A stretch of 51,412 nt of DNA from a bacterium UBP11_UBA4055 (GCA_002382735.1 DFZN01000041.1:1-51412), one strand, 5' to 3'. Positions 35,174 through 43,013 are shown, counted from the stretch's first letter. The notes: a model not told the origin generated them from the sequence alone. Numbers and translations: made by a program.

Positions 35174-36298
35174 ATGAAAAGAATTGTATTTCCATTTATT
35201 TACGGTTTACATCATTTATATCACAGTGCTATGATCGCAATGGAATTATCTTTATTAGATCCTAATGTCGAAGTAATATGCCTGTCCTGCAATAAAGAAC
35301 ACACCGATGCTTTAAACAAAATTAAAGCATTTTATCCCCAAAGCAAAGCCACAATCATTCAATTAAAACAGCCTTTCAGATATAAATTCCTTAATTTCAA
35401 GAAAAAATCATATCCTTCAGTTAATGCTATGGTTAAAATAGCAAAGAATTACCTTAAAGAAGCTGACTGTATTGTAACAACCTCTCACGGAACTCCAAAA
35501 ATGCTGAAAAAAAATAATATCACAAAACCAATGCTGATTTATCAGTATCACGGGTGCGGAGATCGTGAATATGGATTTGATCCAGGGTTTAAACAATTTG
35601 ATTTCATGCTTTTACCAGGTAAATATCATCAAAAAAGGCTTATAGAGGAAAATATTATAGCAAAAGAAAAGACAATTATCGTAGGTTGGCCTAAATTTGA
35701 TTATTCGTTAAAAATAAATCCTGAGGGAAATAAATTATTTGACAACGACAATCCTGTAATTTTATACACACCGCACTGGGAACCAAAATTAACATCTTTT
35801 AATAAATATTCAGAATTTCTGTTAAATTACTTTAAAAACAACAAAAATTATAATTTCATATTTGCACCGCATATCTTAATAAAACACTGGAAAACTCATT
35901 ATGGTTACAGAACTGATTTTTCAGACTATCTAAGCGACAACATCATTATTGATTTTGGAAGTGATTTCAGTACAGATGGAACATATCTTAACAATTCTGA
36001 TTTGTATATTGGTGATGTCAGCAGTATGGTTTATGAATTCATTGCATTTAAGCAGCGCCCGTGTTTATTTTTAAATGCACATAATGTTGCATGGAAAGAA
36101 AATGTTGATTACAGATTCTGGGATTACGGGCCGGTCGTAGAATCTGAGGAAGAATTTGAATTAAAATTTACAGAATCTTTATCAGATGAAAAATTCATTG
36201 ACATTCAAAAATCAAGAATTAAAGAATATTTCGATATTAGTGATACAATTTCTTCTAAAAGGGCTTCAAAAGCAATTTTATCTGTTTTAAATTTATAA
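35174..36298 (+). CDS. CDP-glycerol glycerophosphotransferase-like enzyme (TagB/TagF type)
   Basis: 374 residues with the pattern of the glycerophosphotransferase domain: YQYHGCGDREYGFDPGFKQF, LLPGKYHQKRLIEENII, GWPKFDYSL, YTPHWEPKLTSFNKY, FAPHILIKHW and the C-terminal YIGDVSSMVYEFIAFKQRPC, where the GD-x-SS-x-x-x-E motif is diagnostic. TagB/TagF enzymes add glycerol phosphate from CDP-glycerol, supplied by TagD at 25689. Like the gene at 31009 it is AT-rich relative to its neighbours. Confidence 0.82.
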   Translation: MKRIVFPFIYGLHHLYHSAMIAMELSLLDPNVEVICLSCNKEHTDALNKIKAFYPQSKATIIQLKQPFRYKFLNFKKKSYPSVNAMVKIAKNYLKEADCIVTTSHGTPKMLKKNNITKPMLIYQYHGCGDREYGFDPGFKQFDFMLLPGKYHQKRLIEENIIAKEKTIIVGWPKFDYSLKINPEGNKLFDNDNPVILYTPHWEPKLTSFNKYSEFLLNYFKNNKNYNFIFAPHILIKHWKTHYGYRTDFSDYLSDNIIIDFGSDFSTDGTYLNNSDLYIGDVSSMVYEFIAFKQRPCLFLNAHNVAWKENVDYRFWDYGPVVESEEEFELKFTESLSDEKFIDIQKSRIKEYFDISDTISSKRASKAILSVLNL

Positions 36299-36319
36299 AT
36301 ATACTTACGGAATCAAATT

Positions 36320-37417
36320 ATGGCTAAAATCAAAGCACTGTTCGATCTTAAAAAAGAATATTATTTTAATTCACTCTACCCGCTTTACAAAGAAATGTCG
36401 AAGGATGACCGCTACGACATTCATTTCCGAATAGGCAAAGATCATAAGCGCTTCCTCTGGATATTTCTGATAAACGAGAAGAACAGGATCGCGGAATGGA
36501 TGATAAAGAAAGGTTACAGACTTACTGAAGAGACCGACGGATTTGACCTCGTGGTATGCGGGGACGCGCTTAAAGACCCTGAGAAGTACGGCGACTGCGT
36601 AAGAGTCCACCTCGACCACGGCGTAGGCATCAAAACACTCAGGATAAGAAACATCGTAAAGCAGAAGGACTTTCGCTATCATGTCTTCTTGGAAGGGCAG
36701 TACTGGTTCGACTACATCAAAAGCATAGGCTGGCAGGACAAAGCCGACTTTTACACCATAGGCATACCGAAGCTCGATCCTTTCTTCTGGGGAAATTATT
36801 ACGACAGGGATGAAATCATCAGCAAATCAGGCCTCGATCCTGACAAAAAGACCGTACTTTACGCACCTTCATACAAACCGAGCTGCATCGAATACATCAA
36901 GGATAAAATTGCAGACCTTATCCCCGAATACAACCTCATTATAAAACTTCACCCTTACAGCTGGGGAGGAAAATATGTCTCTCACTCCCAGCACACTTTT
37001 TACGAAAAACTGGCAAAAGAAAAAACCGGAGTATTTCTCATCGGGAAAGAGGATTACGACATTTATCCCTACATGTACGCATCGGACACTATGATAAGCG
37101 ACACTTCAAGCGTAATAAACGAATTCCTCGCACTCGGAAGGCACGGAATAATTTATGAACTCCCTTATAACGAACTCAACCACTCTGACGGAATGCCCGT
37201 CCTCTCCATCGACCCCAAAGAATGGCTGCTCGGAGCTTTCCCGCACATGAAAAGTCCCGGTGACCTCCTCACATGCGTAGAACAAGCCCTAAACCCAACT
37301 GACGAAATGAAATTCAAGCTTAAAGAGTATAGAAATTATTTCTTTACGGGTCTCGACGGCAGATCGGGCGAAAGGGTCAAACAGAAGATCGATGAGATTA
37401 TGGGTTTACAGAATTAA
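36320..37417 (+). CDS. CDP-glycerol glycerophosphotransferase-like enzyme (second copy)
   Basis: 365 residues, same family by LDHGVGIKTLRIRN, TIGIPKLDPFFWGNYY, LYAPSYKPSCIEY, IIKLHPYSW and SDTMISDTSSVINEFLALG (D-TSS-x-x-x-E equivalent). The N terminus (about residues 1-60) differs from the first copy. Codon use is normal for the window, unlike the first copy, so the pair is not a recent duplication. It ends the operon and overlaps the convergent DUF456 gene by 20 bases. Confidence 0.82.
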   Translation: MAKIKALFDLKKEYYFNSLYPLYKEMSKDDRYDIHFRIGKDHKRFLWIFLINEKNRIAEWMIKKGYRLTEETDGFDLVVCGDALKDPEKYGDCVRVHLDHGVGIKTLRIRNIVKQKDFRYHVFLEGQYWFDYIKSIGWQDKADFYTIGIPKLDPFFWGNYYDRDEIISKSGLDPDKKTVLYAPSYKPSCIEYIKDKIADLIPEYNLIIKLHPYSWGGKYVSHSQHTFYEKLAKEKTGVFLIGKEDYDIYPYMYASDTMISDTSSVINEFLALGRHGIIYELPYNELNHSDGMPVLSIDPKEWLLGAFPHMKSPGDLLTCVEQALNPTDEMKFKLKEYRNYFFTGLDGRSGERVKQKIDEIMGLQN

Positions 37418-37901
37418 AAAACGATGCAACATAGATCCAGATCAGCAAGCCGACAGTGATCAACTTTATCCCAGTACCGAACATGAATCCGATGAAACTC
37501 GCCCACGCTGACCTGAAGGCTTTTCTTCTATCCCCCATATCTTTATAGAGTTCTCCTGCAAATGCTCCGATCAAAGGTCCGAGAATTATTCCGAACGGAC
37601 CGAAGAAAAGTCCAACTACAATCCCCGCTGTCGCTCCATACAAGCCGTACTTCGTACCGCCGAACCTTTTAGTGAATATCAGTGGTGCGATCAGGTCAAG
37701 AACAGTAACGACAACAACAGCGATCGAGCTGTAGATCAAGGTATTTCCGGTTATTACCGAAAACGAAGAAAAATACGCGATTATAAGTCCGATCAGAGCG
37801 ATCGGCGGACCCGGTATAATCGGAAGAATGCAGCCTGCAAATCCAGCGATCAGAAATAATGCGCCTAATGTCGAAAAAATAATATCAAATGTGATCTGCA
37901 T
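37398..37901 (-). CDS. DUF456 membrane protein
   Basis: 167 residues with about four hydrophobic segments. The DUF456 order is seen: GALFLIAGFAGCILPIIPGP at the N terminus, PPIALIGLIIAYFS, TKRFGGTKYGLYGATAGIV and LGPLIGAFAGELYKD. Family role unknown; some members appear glycine-zipper-like. The start region overlaps the tail of the chimeric FetA/FetB remnant by 37 bases. Confidence 0.82.
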   Translation of the reverse strand: MQITFDIIFSTLGALFLIAGFAGCILPIIPGPPIALIGLIIAYFSSFSVITGNTLIYSSIAVVVVTVLDLIAPLIFTKRFGGTKYGLYGATAGIVVGLFFGPFGIILGPLIGAFAGELYKDMGDRRKAFRSAWASFIGFMFGTGIKLITVGLLIWIYVASFFNSVNP

Positions 37902-38227
37902 AAATTCTTTACCCGTATGTTAATTTTGTAAAAATATCGTTCCTCAGCGTTCCGTATTTCGTAAAGCACACTTATGATCGTACTTACCAGAATAGCTATC
38001 ATGATTATGATCTGATACTTTATGGCGACAGACGGACTTGCACAGCCGAGAATAGTTCCCGTCATCATCGCCTGAAGTGCAACTATACCAATCGTAGCCA
38101 TGGCGGCGATCCTCTGCCTCTCCCCTCCCGACAAAACCACCTCCTCCCCTTTCCCGATCTCAAGATCAAGGCCCGAAAAGATCTTTTTCCCGTCAAAACT
38201 CCGGCTTATTTCATCAAATTTTATCAT
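37865..38227 (-). pseudogene. FetA/FetB deletion chimera
   Basis: The 120-residue frame starts like an ABC ATPase (MIKFDEISRSFDGKKIFSGL, LEIGKGEEVVLSG). The Walker A that should follow (GESGSGKS) is missing, and the sequence jumps directly to the signature LSGGERQRIA. It then jumps again into the membrane permease FetB (UPF0014): ATIGIVALQAMMTGTILGCA, SPSVAIKYQIIIMIAILVST, continuing for about 20 more residues. So an ATPase-permease pair of an iron/metal exporter has collapsed into one short frame through two deletions. The first may have used the repeated LSG coding motif. Confidence 0.72.
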
Positions 38228-38318
38228 AGAGGGAATTTACACAACAGAACCCGTATAATCAAGCCGAATGATAGAGTAAATGGAACATTTGCTATAAATA
38301 TTATACCCAAAAACGGCC

Positions 38319-38405
38319 TTATTGATCTTTATCCAATATTTTTATAAAATCTTTAATAGTTTTAACTTCTTTCATATCGCCGTAAGTATGCCACTTTAAT
38401 TCAGA
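38319..38405 (-). pseudogene. Short C-terminal coding remnant
   Basis: A frame reads ELKWHTYGDMKEVKTIKDFI followed by KILDKDQ and a stop; no start or upstream continuation. The rest of the 38228-38540 gap has no gene that I can see, apart from a hairpin at 38487-38516. Confidence 0.3.
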
Positions 38406-38486
38406 TCGTTGCCTATATATTCACCATATTTTATCTTTCATTACATGTGTCGCTTTTGCAATGCAATAGGAATATCTGCCTTAATG

Positions 38487-38516
38487 AATAACTTGACATA
38501 CTATTGTCAGGTTATT
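38487..38516. repeat. 12-bp inverted repeat hairpin
   Basis: AATAACTTGACA and TGTCAGGTTATT (reverse complement AATAACCTGACA, one mismatch) are separated by TACTAT. It sits 24 bases beyond the stop of the TauE-type gene. No T-run follows on either strand, so it is not a classical terminator; an operator or transcript-end hairpin is possible. Confidence 0.5.
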
Positions 38517-38540
38517 TGTTCCCTACCCGTGTGAAAAATA

Positions 38541-39344
38541 TTAGAAGAACATCGAAATTGCCATTAATATAATAAATACAATAAAAAACGGGCCATAGAA
38601 TTTTTCCAAAGTTTTTTTGTTTATCCTCTTACCAAATAAAGGTCCGAGGATTGCACCGGTTATAGTGCCCGATGCAAGCAGGATCACCAGCAGCCAATTC
38701 AGATTTCCAAATGCACTATGGGTTACTACTCCTGCAATAGCTATAAAAAATAGTACCATGACTGATGTGCCCACTACCTCCAAAGAGGAAAGGCCCATGC
38801 TGTACAGTCCTGCAAGGATTGGAGGCGTGCCGCTTACACCGAGCATACCTGACATCAGTCCGCCAAGTAGGCCAAATACCAAGCCTTTTACTATAAAAAG
38901 CTTTGACATAGGCTTATTTTCATTGTCAATCAGTTCTTCGAGTTGTCCAGGTTCTGTTAATTCCTCTTTGACTTGCTTTTTCATTCTTGAAATCACCATT
39001 CCGATTCCCATGACTAGAAGAAAGATCCCAAATATTATTTTAAGAACTTTTACCGGAATAATTGTGATAAGATAGGATCCGGCGACTACTCCGATAATTC
39101 CGCCTGCCACAAGTAGAAATCCTGTTTTTAGTTTCACATTTCCTGCTCTATAGTGACTTATTGAAGCAGCCATGGTTGTCGGGATAATTGTTGCAAGGGA
39201 TACGGAAACAGCCTGATCCATTGAAATAGCAAACAATCCTGTCAGCATTCCGACATAAAATATTCCTCCGCCTCCACCCATTAAAGAAATTAGAAGCCCT
39301 ATGACAAGTCCTGCCAATGGTAATAGATAAATCGACAAATGCAC
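38541..39344 (-). CDS. TauE/SafE-family (sulfite exporter) membrane protein
   Basis: 267 residues, GTG start with AGGGGG upstream. Eight or so hydrophobic helices and the TauE/SafE repeated motif: LAGLVIGLLISLMGGGGGIF in the first half and GLLGGLMSGMLGVSGTPPIL in the second. Family members export or import organosulfur or sulfite-like anions. It lies immediately beyond the outermost attC-like site of the integron array and is on the cassette strand, so it may be the last cassette or the chromosomal flank. Confidence 0.85.
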   Translation of the reverse strand: MHLSIYLLPLAGLVIGLLISLMGGGGGIFYVGMLTGLFAISMDQAVSVSLATIIPTTMAASISHYRAGNVKLKTGFLLVAGGIIGVVAGSYLITIIPVKVLKIIFGIFLLVMGIGMVISRMKKQVKEELTEPGQLEELIDNENKPMSKLFIVKGLVFGLLGGLMSGMLGVSGTPPILAGLYSMGLSSLEVVGTSVMVLFFIAIAGVVTHSAFGNLNWLLVILLASGTITGAILGPLFGKRINKKTLEKFYGPFFIVFIILMAISMFF

Positions 39345-39363
39345 TATATAACCCCCTTAAAAT

Positions 39364-39456
39364 CGCCAACTGATTTTTCAAAGTTTTGAAGCGGACACAG
39401 GAACGCTTGGCATCACCGGCGCGGTTTATTGTGTCCGCTGGGGTGATTTGTTATGA
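39364..39456 (-). repeat. attC-like site (outermost)
   Basis: On the minus strand it runs from TCATAAC (39450-39456) to GTTGGCGA (39363-39370). Perfect 10-bp arms AGCGGACACA (39390-39399) and TGTGTCCGCT (39430-39439) lie inside. This is the inverted-core, arm, arm, core arrangement of integron attC sites. It follows the recombinase-like cassette gene. Confidence 0.7.
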
Positions 39457-39465
39457 AGTATTTGA

Positions 39466-39915
39466 TTAAAATCCCCAGACTTCCCCCATATCCTCAATAT
39501 CGGGATCATCATATCGCCTGACTGTCCCAAGCCATTCGGGCATTTCTTCATTTATTGTTAGTTTTAGTTCGTCTAAATCTTGTTGCTCTATAAATCCTTT
39601 TTCAAGCATATACTGGTAGAATTTCTTCAGACTTGAAGCATTCTCTTTAATGCTTGATTGGCTTGCCCACATTGCTTTCAGTATAAACCAATAGCCCAGA
39701 AACATTCCTATGCTACTTGCGCCATCGGCAGCTTCAATGGCATCCTCATATAAAAGGAAATCGTTAATATAAAAATCCACATTTGACACATGTTTGTCTA
39801 TTGTCTTCTTAGAAAGTTTTTTGCCGGAAAGCCATTTCTTAAAATCGTTTAGTAAGCTTTCGTTTTCTTTTCTGATTCTTTTACAGTCTTTTTCATATTG
39901 TTCGTATGATATCAT
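39466..39915 (-). CDS. Cassette gene: stand-alone tyrosine-recombinase N-domain-like protein
   Basis: 149 residues, helix-rich. The stretch LSGKKLSKKTIDKHVSNVDF followed by INDFLL resembles the core-binding (SAM-like) domain of phage-type integrases, but no catalytic domain (R-H-R-Y) follows; the acidic tail ends IEDMGEVWGF. Small proteins of this type are found alone in bacteria and could bind DNA or another recombinase. It lies between two attC-type sites. Function inferred from similarity by eye only. Confidence 0.55.
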   Translation of the reverse strand: MISYEQYEKDCKRIRKENESLLNDFKKWLSGKKLSKKTIDKHVSNVDFYINDFLLYEDAIEAADGASSIGMFLGYWFILKAMWASQSSIKENASSLKKFYQYMLEKGFIEQQDLDELKLTINEEMPEWLGTVRRYDDPDIEDMGEVWGF

Positions 39916-39939
39916 ATTCGCACCTGCCTTTATCTTTTT

Positions 39940-39968
39940 GTGCCGACCAGTGCAGCGCCCTGTTATGT
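39940..39968 (-). repeat. Truncated attC remnant
   Basis: Minus strand: CACATAACAGGGCGCTGCAC then TGGTCGGCA. This is the first half of an attC (inverted core site ATAAC and left arm), but the second arm and GTT core are absent. It sits upstream of the cassette gene at 39466. Confidence 0.45.
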
Positions 39969-40099
39969 GCTTTCAAGGTATGTTTTCAACTCTCCCTATA
40001 ATTACTTATACAATTTAAAGAATTATCGCTTTATAATCCATTAATAAATGCAGTAAATGGAATCATCCACACTTCTATGGAATTCTATGAGTTCATTTC

Positions 40100-40252
40100 C
40101 TATACAAATTCCCTTAATTTTTCCAGAATTCTAACCATAGCCAGAGTATCCAGTTTGCAGTACTCCGGCAATCCCTTTCTTATTCGCTCAACTTCGGTTT
40201 TGTCGTTTATCCGCCTGCTGTCCGCGCGAACCAGCACGCTGAAAAGGTCAAA
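40100..40252 (-). pseudogene. DUF2779-like C-terminal remnant
   Basis: A minus-strand frame reads FDLFSVLVRADSRRINDKTE, then VERIRKGLPEYCKLDTLAMV and RILEKLREFV before a stop. The YC-x-LDTLAMV segment is characteristic of the C-terminal end of DUF2779 proteins. There is no start and the rest of the gene is missing, so it is a fragment downstream of the MNT gene. The stretch 39969-40099 holds nothing recognisable. Confidence 0.5.
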
Positions 40253-40552
40253 TCAAATCTCGATGCCGTGCACTGTAATTTCTTTTAAAAAACCTGAATC
40301 ATCTTTATCTTTTTCTAAAAGGACAGGCTCAATTCTAAGATCTATATCCCTTCTTAATTTCCAAAGAAGAGGAGTTATATTAAAATAATCATCATCTATT
40401 TTATTAACAATAACTGCTGTATCTATATCGCTGTCTTTTTTATTCGTACCCTTTGCAAAAGAACCGTAAAGGTAGATTTTTTCAAAATCAATGTGCTTCC
40501 TCAATACAGACTTATAAAGCTTAAGCAGTTCTATAGCTTCGTTTTTACCCAT
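40253..40552 (-). CDS. MNT-domain nucleotidyltransferase (MntA-type antitoxin)
   Basis: 99 residues, Pol-beta-like minimal nucleotidyltransferase. The active-site motif is YLYGSFAKGTNKKDSDIDTA, i.e. GSFAKG then DxD, followed by a third acidic residue in DLRIEPV. In HEPN/MNT toxin-antitoxin systems it adds AMP to the HEPN toxin and neutralises it. It overlaps the HEPN gene 3' end by 22 bases, so both are co-translated. Confidence 0.85.
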   Translation of the reverse strand: MGKNEAIELLKLYKSVLRKHIDFEKIYLYGSFAKGTNKKDSDIDTAVIVNKIDDDYFNITPLLWKLRRDIDLRIEPVLLEKDKDDSGFLKEITVHGIEI

Positions 40553-40917
40553 TCTTGCAGTTCTCTAGTTTTAATTAAAAGATCATTACATTTGGCTTCT
40601 GTTAGCATTTTAAATATCTTCTCTTTATGGATCGGGTATCTGGCTTCAATATTCAAAGGTTCGAGTTCATCAATGAAATCCTTCTGTGAGTCAGAAAATT
40701 CGTTATAGAATTCTCCTTTTTGAGAGATCATGGAAAGGTTGTGAATAAGGGGCGGAGTTTCATTTTTTCTGAATAAAAATAAAGCTTTAAATATTTTTTC
40801 TACAGTCTGGTGGCACATAAATCCGACATAAAGATAGCGCTTTGAATCAAGCATAGACTGAGCAGTAACAAGGTCATAGTCTGACATCTCCAACCAATAT
40901 TTTACTTTTTCATCCAT
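40531..40917 (-). CDS. HEPN-domain protein (HepT-type toxin)
   Basis: 128 residues, all-helical HEPN domain: YWLEMSDYDLVTAQSMLDSK, RYLYVGFMCHQTVEKIFKAL, then FRKNETPPLIHNLSMI. HEPN toxins are RNases with a conserved R-x4-6-H motif; here the basic FRK and HNL are the nearest equivalents, with longer spacing. The MNT gene follows with 22-base overlap, the ordinary HEPN-MNT order. Location inside the array suggests a stabilising cassette. Confidence 0.8.
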   Translation of the reverse strand: MDEKVKYWLEMSDYDLVTAQSMLDSKRYLYVGFMCHQTVEKIFKALFLFRKNETPPLIHNLSMISQKGEFYNEFSDSQKDFIDELEPLNIEARYPIHKEKIFKMLTEAKCNDLLIKTRELQEWVKTKL

Positions 40918-41005
40918 AGAAAAAATCCCGGTTTAATTTAAACGAATATAATCAGAAATACTTACTAATGCAATTCAAAACAACTGCTTAAAAATTAACA
41001 CTGCA

Positions 41006-41340
41006 TTACTTATTCAAATACCTAACCGCGACGGACCTCAACCCGCTGAGTTTAAAATTTACAATCCCTGCAGCACTATCACCGCCAGTGTGAAAGATCG
41101 AGCCTATCAGCGTCTCTGCAGGTGTCGCAAAACACCCTAAACTGATTATCGTCAAGATCAATAAGATTCCGGTGAATCTCAGCGAATTTAGCCCCTCTCC
41201 AACCGTGCCCGTGATCAATATCCTCATTTTCGCGCATACAGTCATGAAAATAGGCGAAATAGGAAATCACAGCCTTATCCGCAGCATACTTATTGTTTAA
41301 AATATTCTGCCTGTCCAGAGACGAATTTGTCAGATTTTTT
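41006..41340 (-). pseudogene. HD-domain hydrolase remnant
   Basis: One minus frame reads AADKAVISYFAYFHDCMREN then EDIDHGHGWRGAKFAEIHRN, IDLDDNQFRVFCDT, and CRDADRLDLSHWR before a stop. Intact relatives have this HD(C/S)-x-REN-(x)n-HG order but add about 20 residues (HTDG... CWDADRL) at the place where here CDT meets CRDADRL. A second frame continues SGLRSVAVRYLNK to 41006. The N terminus also runs into attC without a start. The gene has lost its ends and an internal piece. Confidence 0.55.
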
Positions 41341-41357
41341 TTATCATCATTTTTACT

Positions 41358-41424
41358 TGCTAACGCTCAGCTTCACCAGCCTGAGCGGCCTTTTGCGCAG
41401 GTCCGGTGGAATGAAGGGTCAGCT
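41358..41424 (-). repeat. attC site of the methyltransferase cassette
   Basis: Minus strand: starts AGCTGACCCTTCATTCCACC and ends TGGTGAAGCTGAGCGTTAGC (41359-41378). The arms CTTCATTCCACC and GGTGAAG pair with two extra unpaired bases, as in attC sites with extrahelical bases. The methyltransferase stop codon lies inside it. Confidence 0.8.
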
Positions 41425-42057
41425 GTTTTTCTTCCTCATTAATGCCCATATTGCCTTATGACTACCATACTTTCCTCTAACATCTATGGCCTTTAACTTA
41501 TCAATTTCAAAGTACTTTGTAAACAGTGACTCGATTTCTTTTTCATTTGAAAAATACAGGACGGTTCCCAGTGGCGTTTCTCTATATTTTCCCACTCCTC
41601 CAAATTGTGGATCATCCTCGCTGAAGCAAACCGAAAGATAGTTCCCATCAGGAATTAAAAGCCTATGTACATTTTGAACATACCTCTCCCTATCCTCAGG
41701 AAAAATATGGTGCAACAACTCCCAATCATACGCAAAGTCGTATTTGTCTTTGATTTCCGTAAGTGGGCCTAGCACATCAGAAGCAACAAACCGACAAGCT
41801 ACCCCGGCTTTCAAGGCATAGTTTCTTGCAATATCTATTGCATTCTCAGTTATATCCACGCCTGTCGCATCAAAACCAATTTTTGAAAAACCTATTATGT
41901 AGTTCCCAGCACCACATCCAAATTCAATCAATTTGCATGGCTTTTTAGTGCGACTTGTTACGACACCCAATAATATTTCTGGTATGTATTCGATATTCCA
42001 TGGAATTTCACCTGGCTCAATATTCTTATATATTTTCTCCATTTGCTCTTTGATCAT
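41419..42057 (-). CDS. Cassette gene: class I SAM-dependent methyltransferase
   Basis: 212 residues with SAM-binding motif I LIEFGCGAGNYIIGF (about residues 38-52), motif II TGVDITENAIDIAR, and the motif IV area DFAYDWELLHHIFP. The N-terminal 30 residues are helical. It is a small-molecule or thiol-type methyltransferase by the YDWELLHHI pattern, as in TPMT-like proteins; substrate unknown. GAGGG lies just upstream of the start. Its last codons lie within the attC site. It is bounded by attC sites on both sides, so a single cassette. Confidence 0.85.
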   Translation of the reverse strand: MIKEQMEKIYKNIEPGEIPWNIEYIPEILLGVVTSRTKKPCKLIEFGCGAGNYIIGFSKIGFDATGVDITENAIDIARNYALKAGVACRFVASDVLGPLTEIKDKYDFAYDWELLHHIFPEDRERYVQNVHRLLIPDGNYLSVCFSEDDPQFGGVGKYRETPLGTVLYFSNEKEIESLFTKYFEIDKLKAIDVRGKYGSHKAIWALMRKKNS

Positions 42058-42076
42058 AATACCCTCCCGAAAATAC

Positions 42077-42139
42077 GGCTAACATGCGAATGAGCGGGGA
42101 GCGTAGCGAGTCCGCTGTACTTGTATTAGCTGGTTAGCT
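42077..42139 (-). repeat. attC site of the small membrane-protein cassette
   Basis: Minus strand: begins AGCTAACCAGC (42129-42139) and ends ATGTTAGCC (42077-42085), with inner arm CAGCGG pairing to CCGCTC-like bases. The inverted core AGCTAAC and core GTTAGCC are near-canonical. Confidence 0.8.
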
Positions 42140-42424
42140 TTTCTCTTTTAACCTTGTTGTTTCTCTCCACTTAGCAGCATGGAGAACGACCGTGATATAA
42201 ATGTACAAAAAGAAAAATCCCCACATTTTTCGAAAACAAATTCCAATAAAGCCTGAAACCACCGACCCGAAGAGGATAATAATCAGTGCCTGCGCCCACA
42301 GTTGTTGAAAATTTACTATTCCTAAAAGGAGCTTAATTTTGGTTAGGGCAGACAGAAATAACAAACCGCCAATTATCCATATGCAATAATCAATTTTTGT
42401 TTTCGGCACGGTAATATCCATCAT
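42134..42424 (-). CDS. Cassette gene: small membrane protein
   Basis: 96 residues with three hydrophobic segments (about 10-32, 38-60 and 66-84). No family recognised. It is framed by attC sites on both sides and its stop codon lies inside the downstream one, as in typical gene cassettes. The start ATG is right after the upstream attC core GTTAGCT, with GGAGAG upstream. Confidence 0.65.
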   Translation of the reverse strand: MMDITVPKTKIDYCIWIIGGLLFLSALTKIKLLLGIVNFQQLWAQALIIILFGSVVSGFIGICFRKMWGFFFLYIYITVVLHAAKWRETTRLKEKS

Positions 42425-42430
42425 CTCTCC

Positions 42431-42501
42431 AAGCTAACGATATCATCACCAGTGGGTATGGAGCACCAGCGGAATGCCCACTGGTGGATGAAGTTGTTAG
42501 G
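42431..42501 (-). repeat. attC site, best-preserved
   Basis: Plus strand GCTAAC (42432-42437) ... CATCACCAGTGGG (42443-42455) ... CCCACTGGTGGATG (42476-42489) ... GTTAGGG (42495-42501). The arms are perfect apart from one extra G on the right, the hallmark extrahelical base by which IntI chooses the strand. About 71 bases. Confidence 0.9.
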
Positions 42502-42551
42502 GATTAGTTTTTCTCTCACGACATCTCACGATCTACAAGTTCAAAGAAGGC

Positions 42552-43013
42552 TTATTTTAAAATTTTAATCGTATTGGTTATATGCTTCAATGTCTCCTTT
42601 TCTTTTTGAGAATGCTTTCCTTCATCGGTAAGTTTTAAGAGCAGAACTTTGTAAGGATCGCCAGGTTTTGATAGTGAAACTGCATAAATAGCTCCTATTA
42701 TATGTTGTCCATCATTTGCCACCCAAACCTCTTCGAAGCATGCTTTTATCGACCACATCGGAATTTTTTCTCTCATCCCTATGTTTCCACGCCAGCTTAC
42801 TTTAAAAATGAAAGTATTTTTGCCGTCTGGACAGACGATTGCCCTAAAATTGTGGTTTTTAGAGTCGAAAGTTTTCAATGGGAGTTTGCTTATCGGCACT
42901 TCAAAAGCGGGTTCAACAAGTGTCGGTTGGGCAAAGGCTAACGGTATTTGACCGACTATAAATAAGATTAATCCGAGTAAGATTAATCCGAGTTTTATAA
43001 ATTTTGTTTTCAT
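42552..43013 (-). CDS. Cassette gene: secreted or anchored protein of unknown function
   Basis: Start set at MKTKFIKLGLI. The longer frame to 43115 is rejected, because its first 34 codons are the preceding attC site. 153 residues with a signal peptide or anchor (hydrophobic about 8-24, ending FAQP), then a mixed alpha/beta domain with FRAIVCPDGKNTFIFKVSWR and ending KETLKHITNTIKIL. Not recognised. It is a single cassette between two attC sites. Confidence 0.65.
   Translation of the reverse strand: MKTKFIKLGLILLGLILFIVGQIPLAFAQPTLVEPAFEVPISKLPLKTFDSKNHNFRAIVCPDGKNTFIFKVSWRGNIGMREKIPMWSIKACFEEVWVANDGQHIIGAIYAVSLSKPGDPYKVLLLKLTDEGKHSQKEKETLKHITNTIKILK

Noticed and set aside
40921..41060. Another attC at about 41017-41045 (GTTAGGT core on the minus strand)
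   Set aside because: The core fits, but no pairing arm or inverted core could be found, and the stretch reads as the tail of the HD gene.
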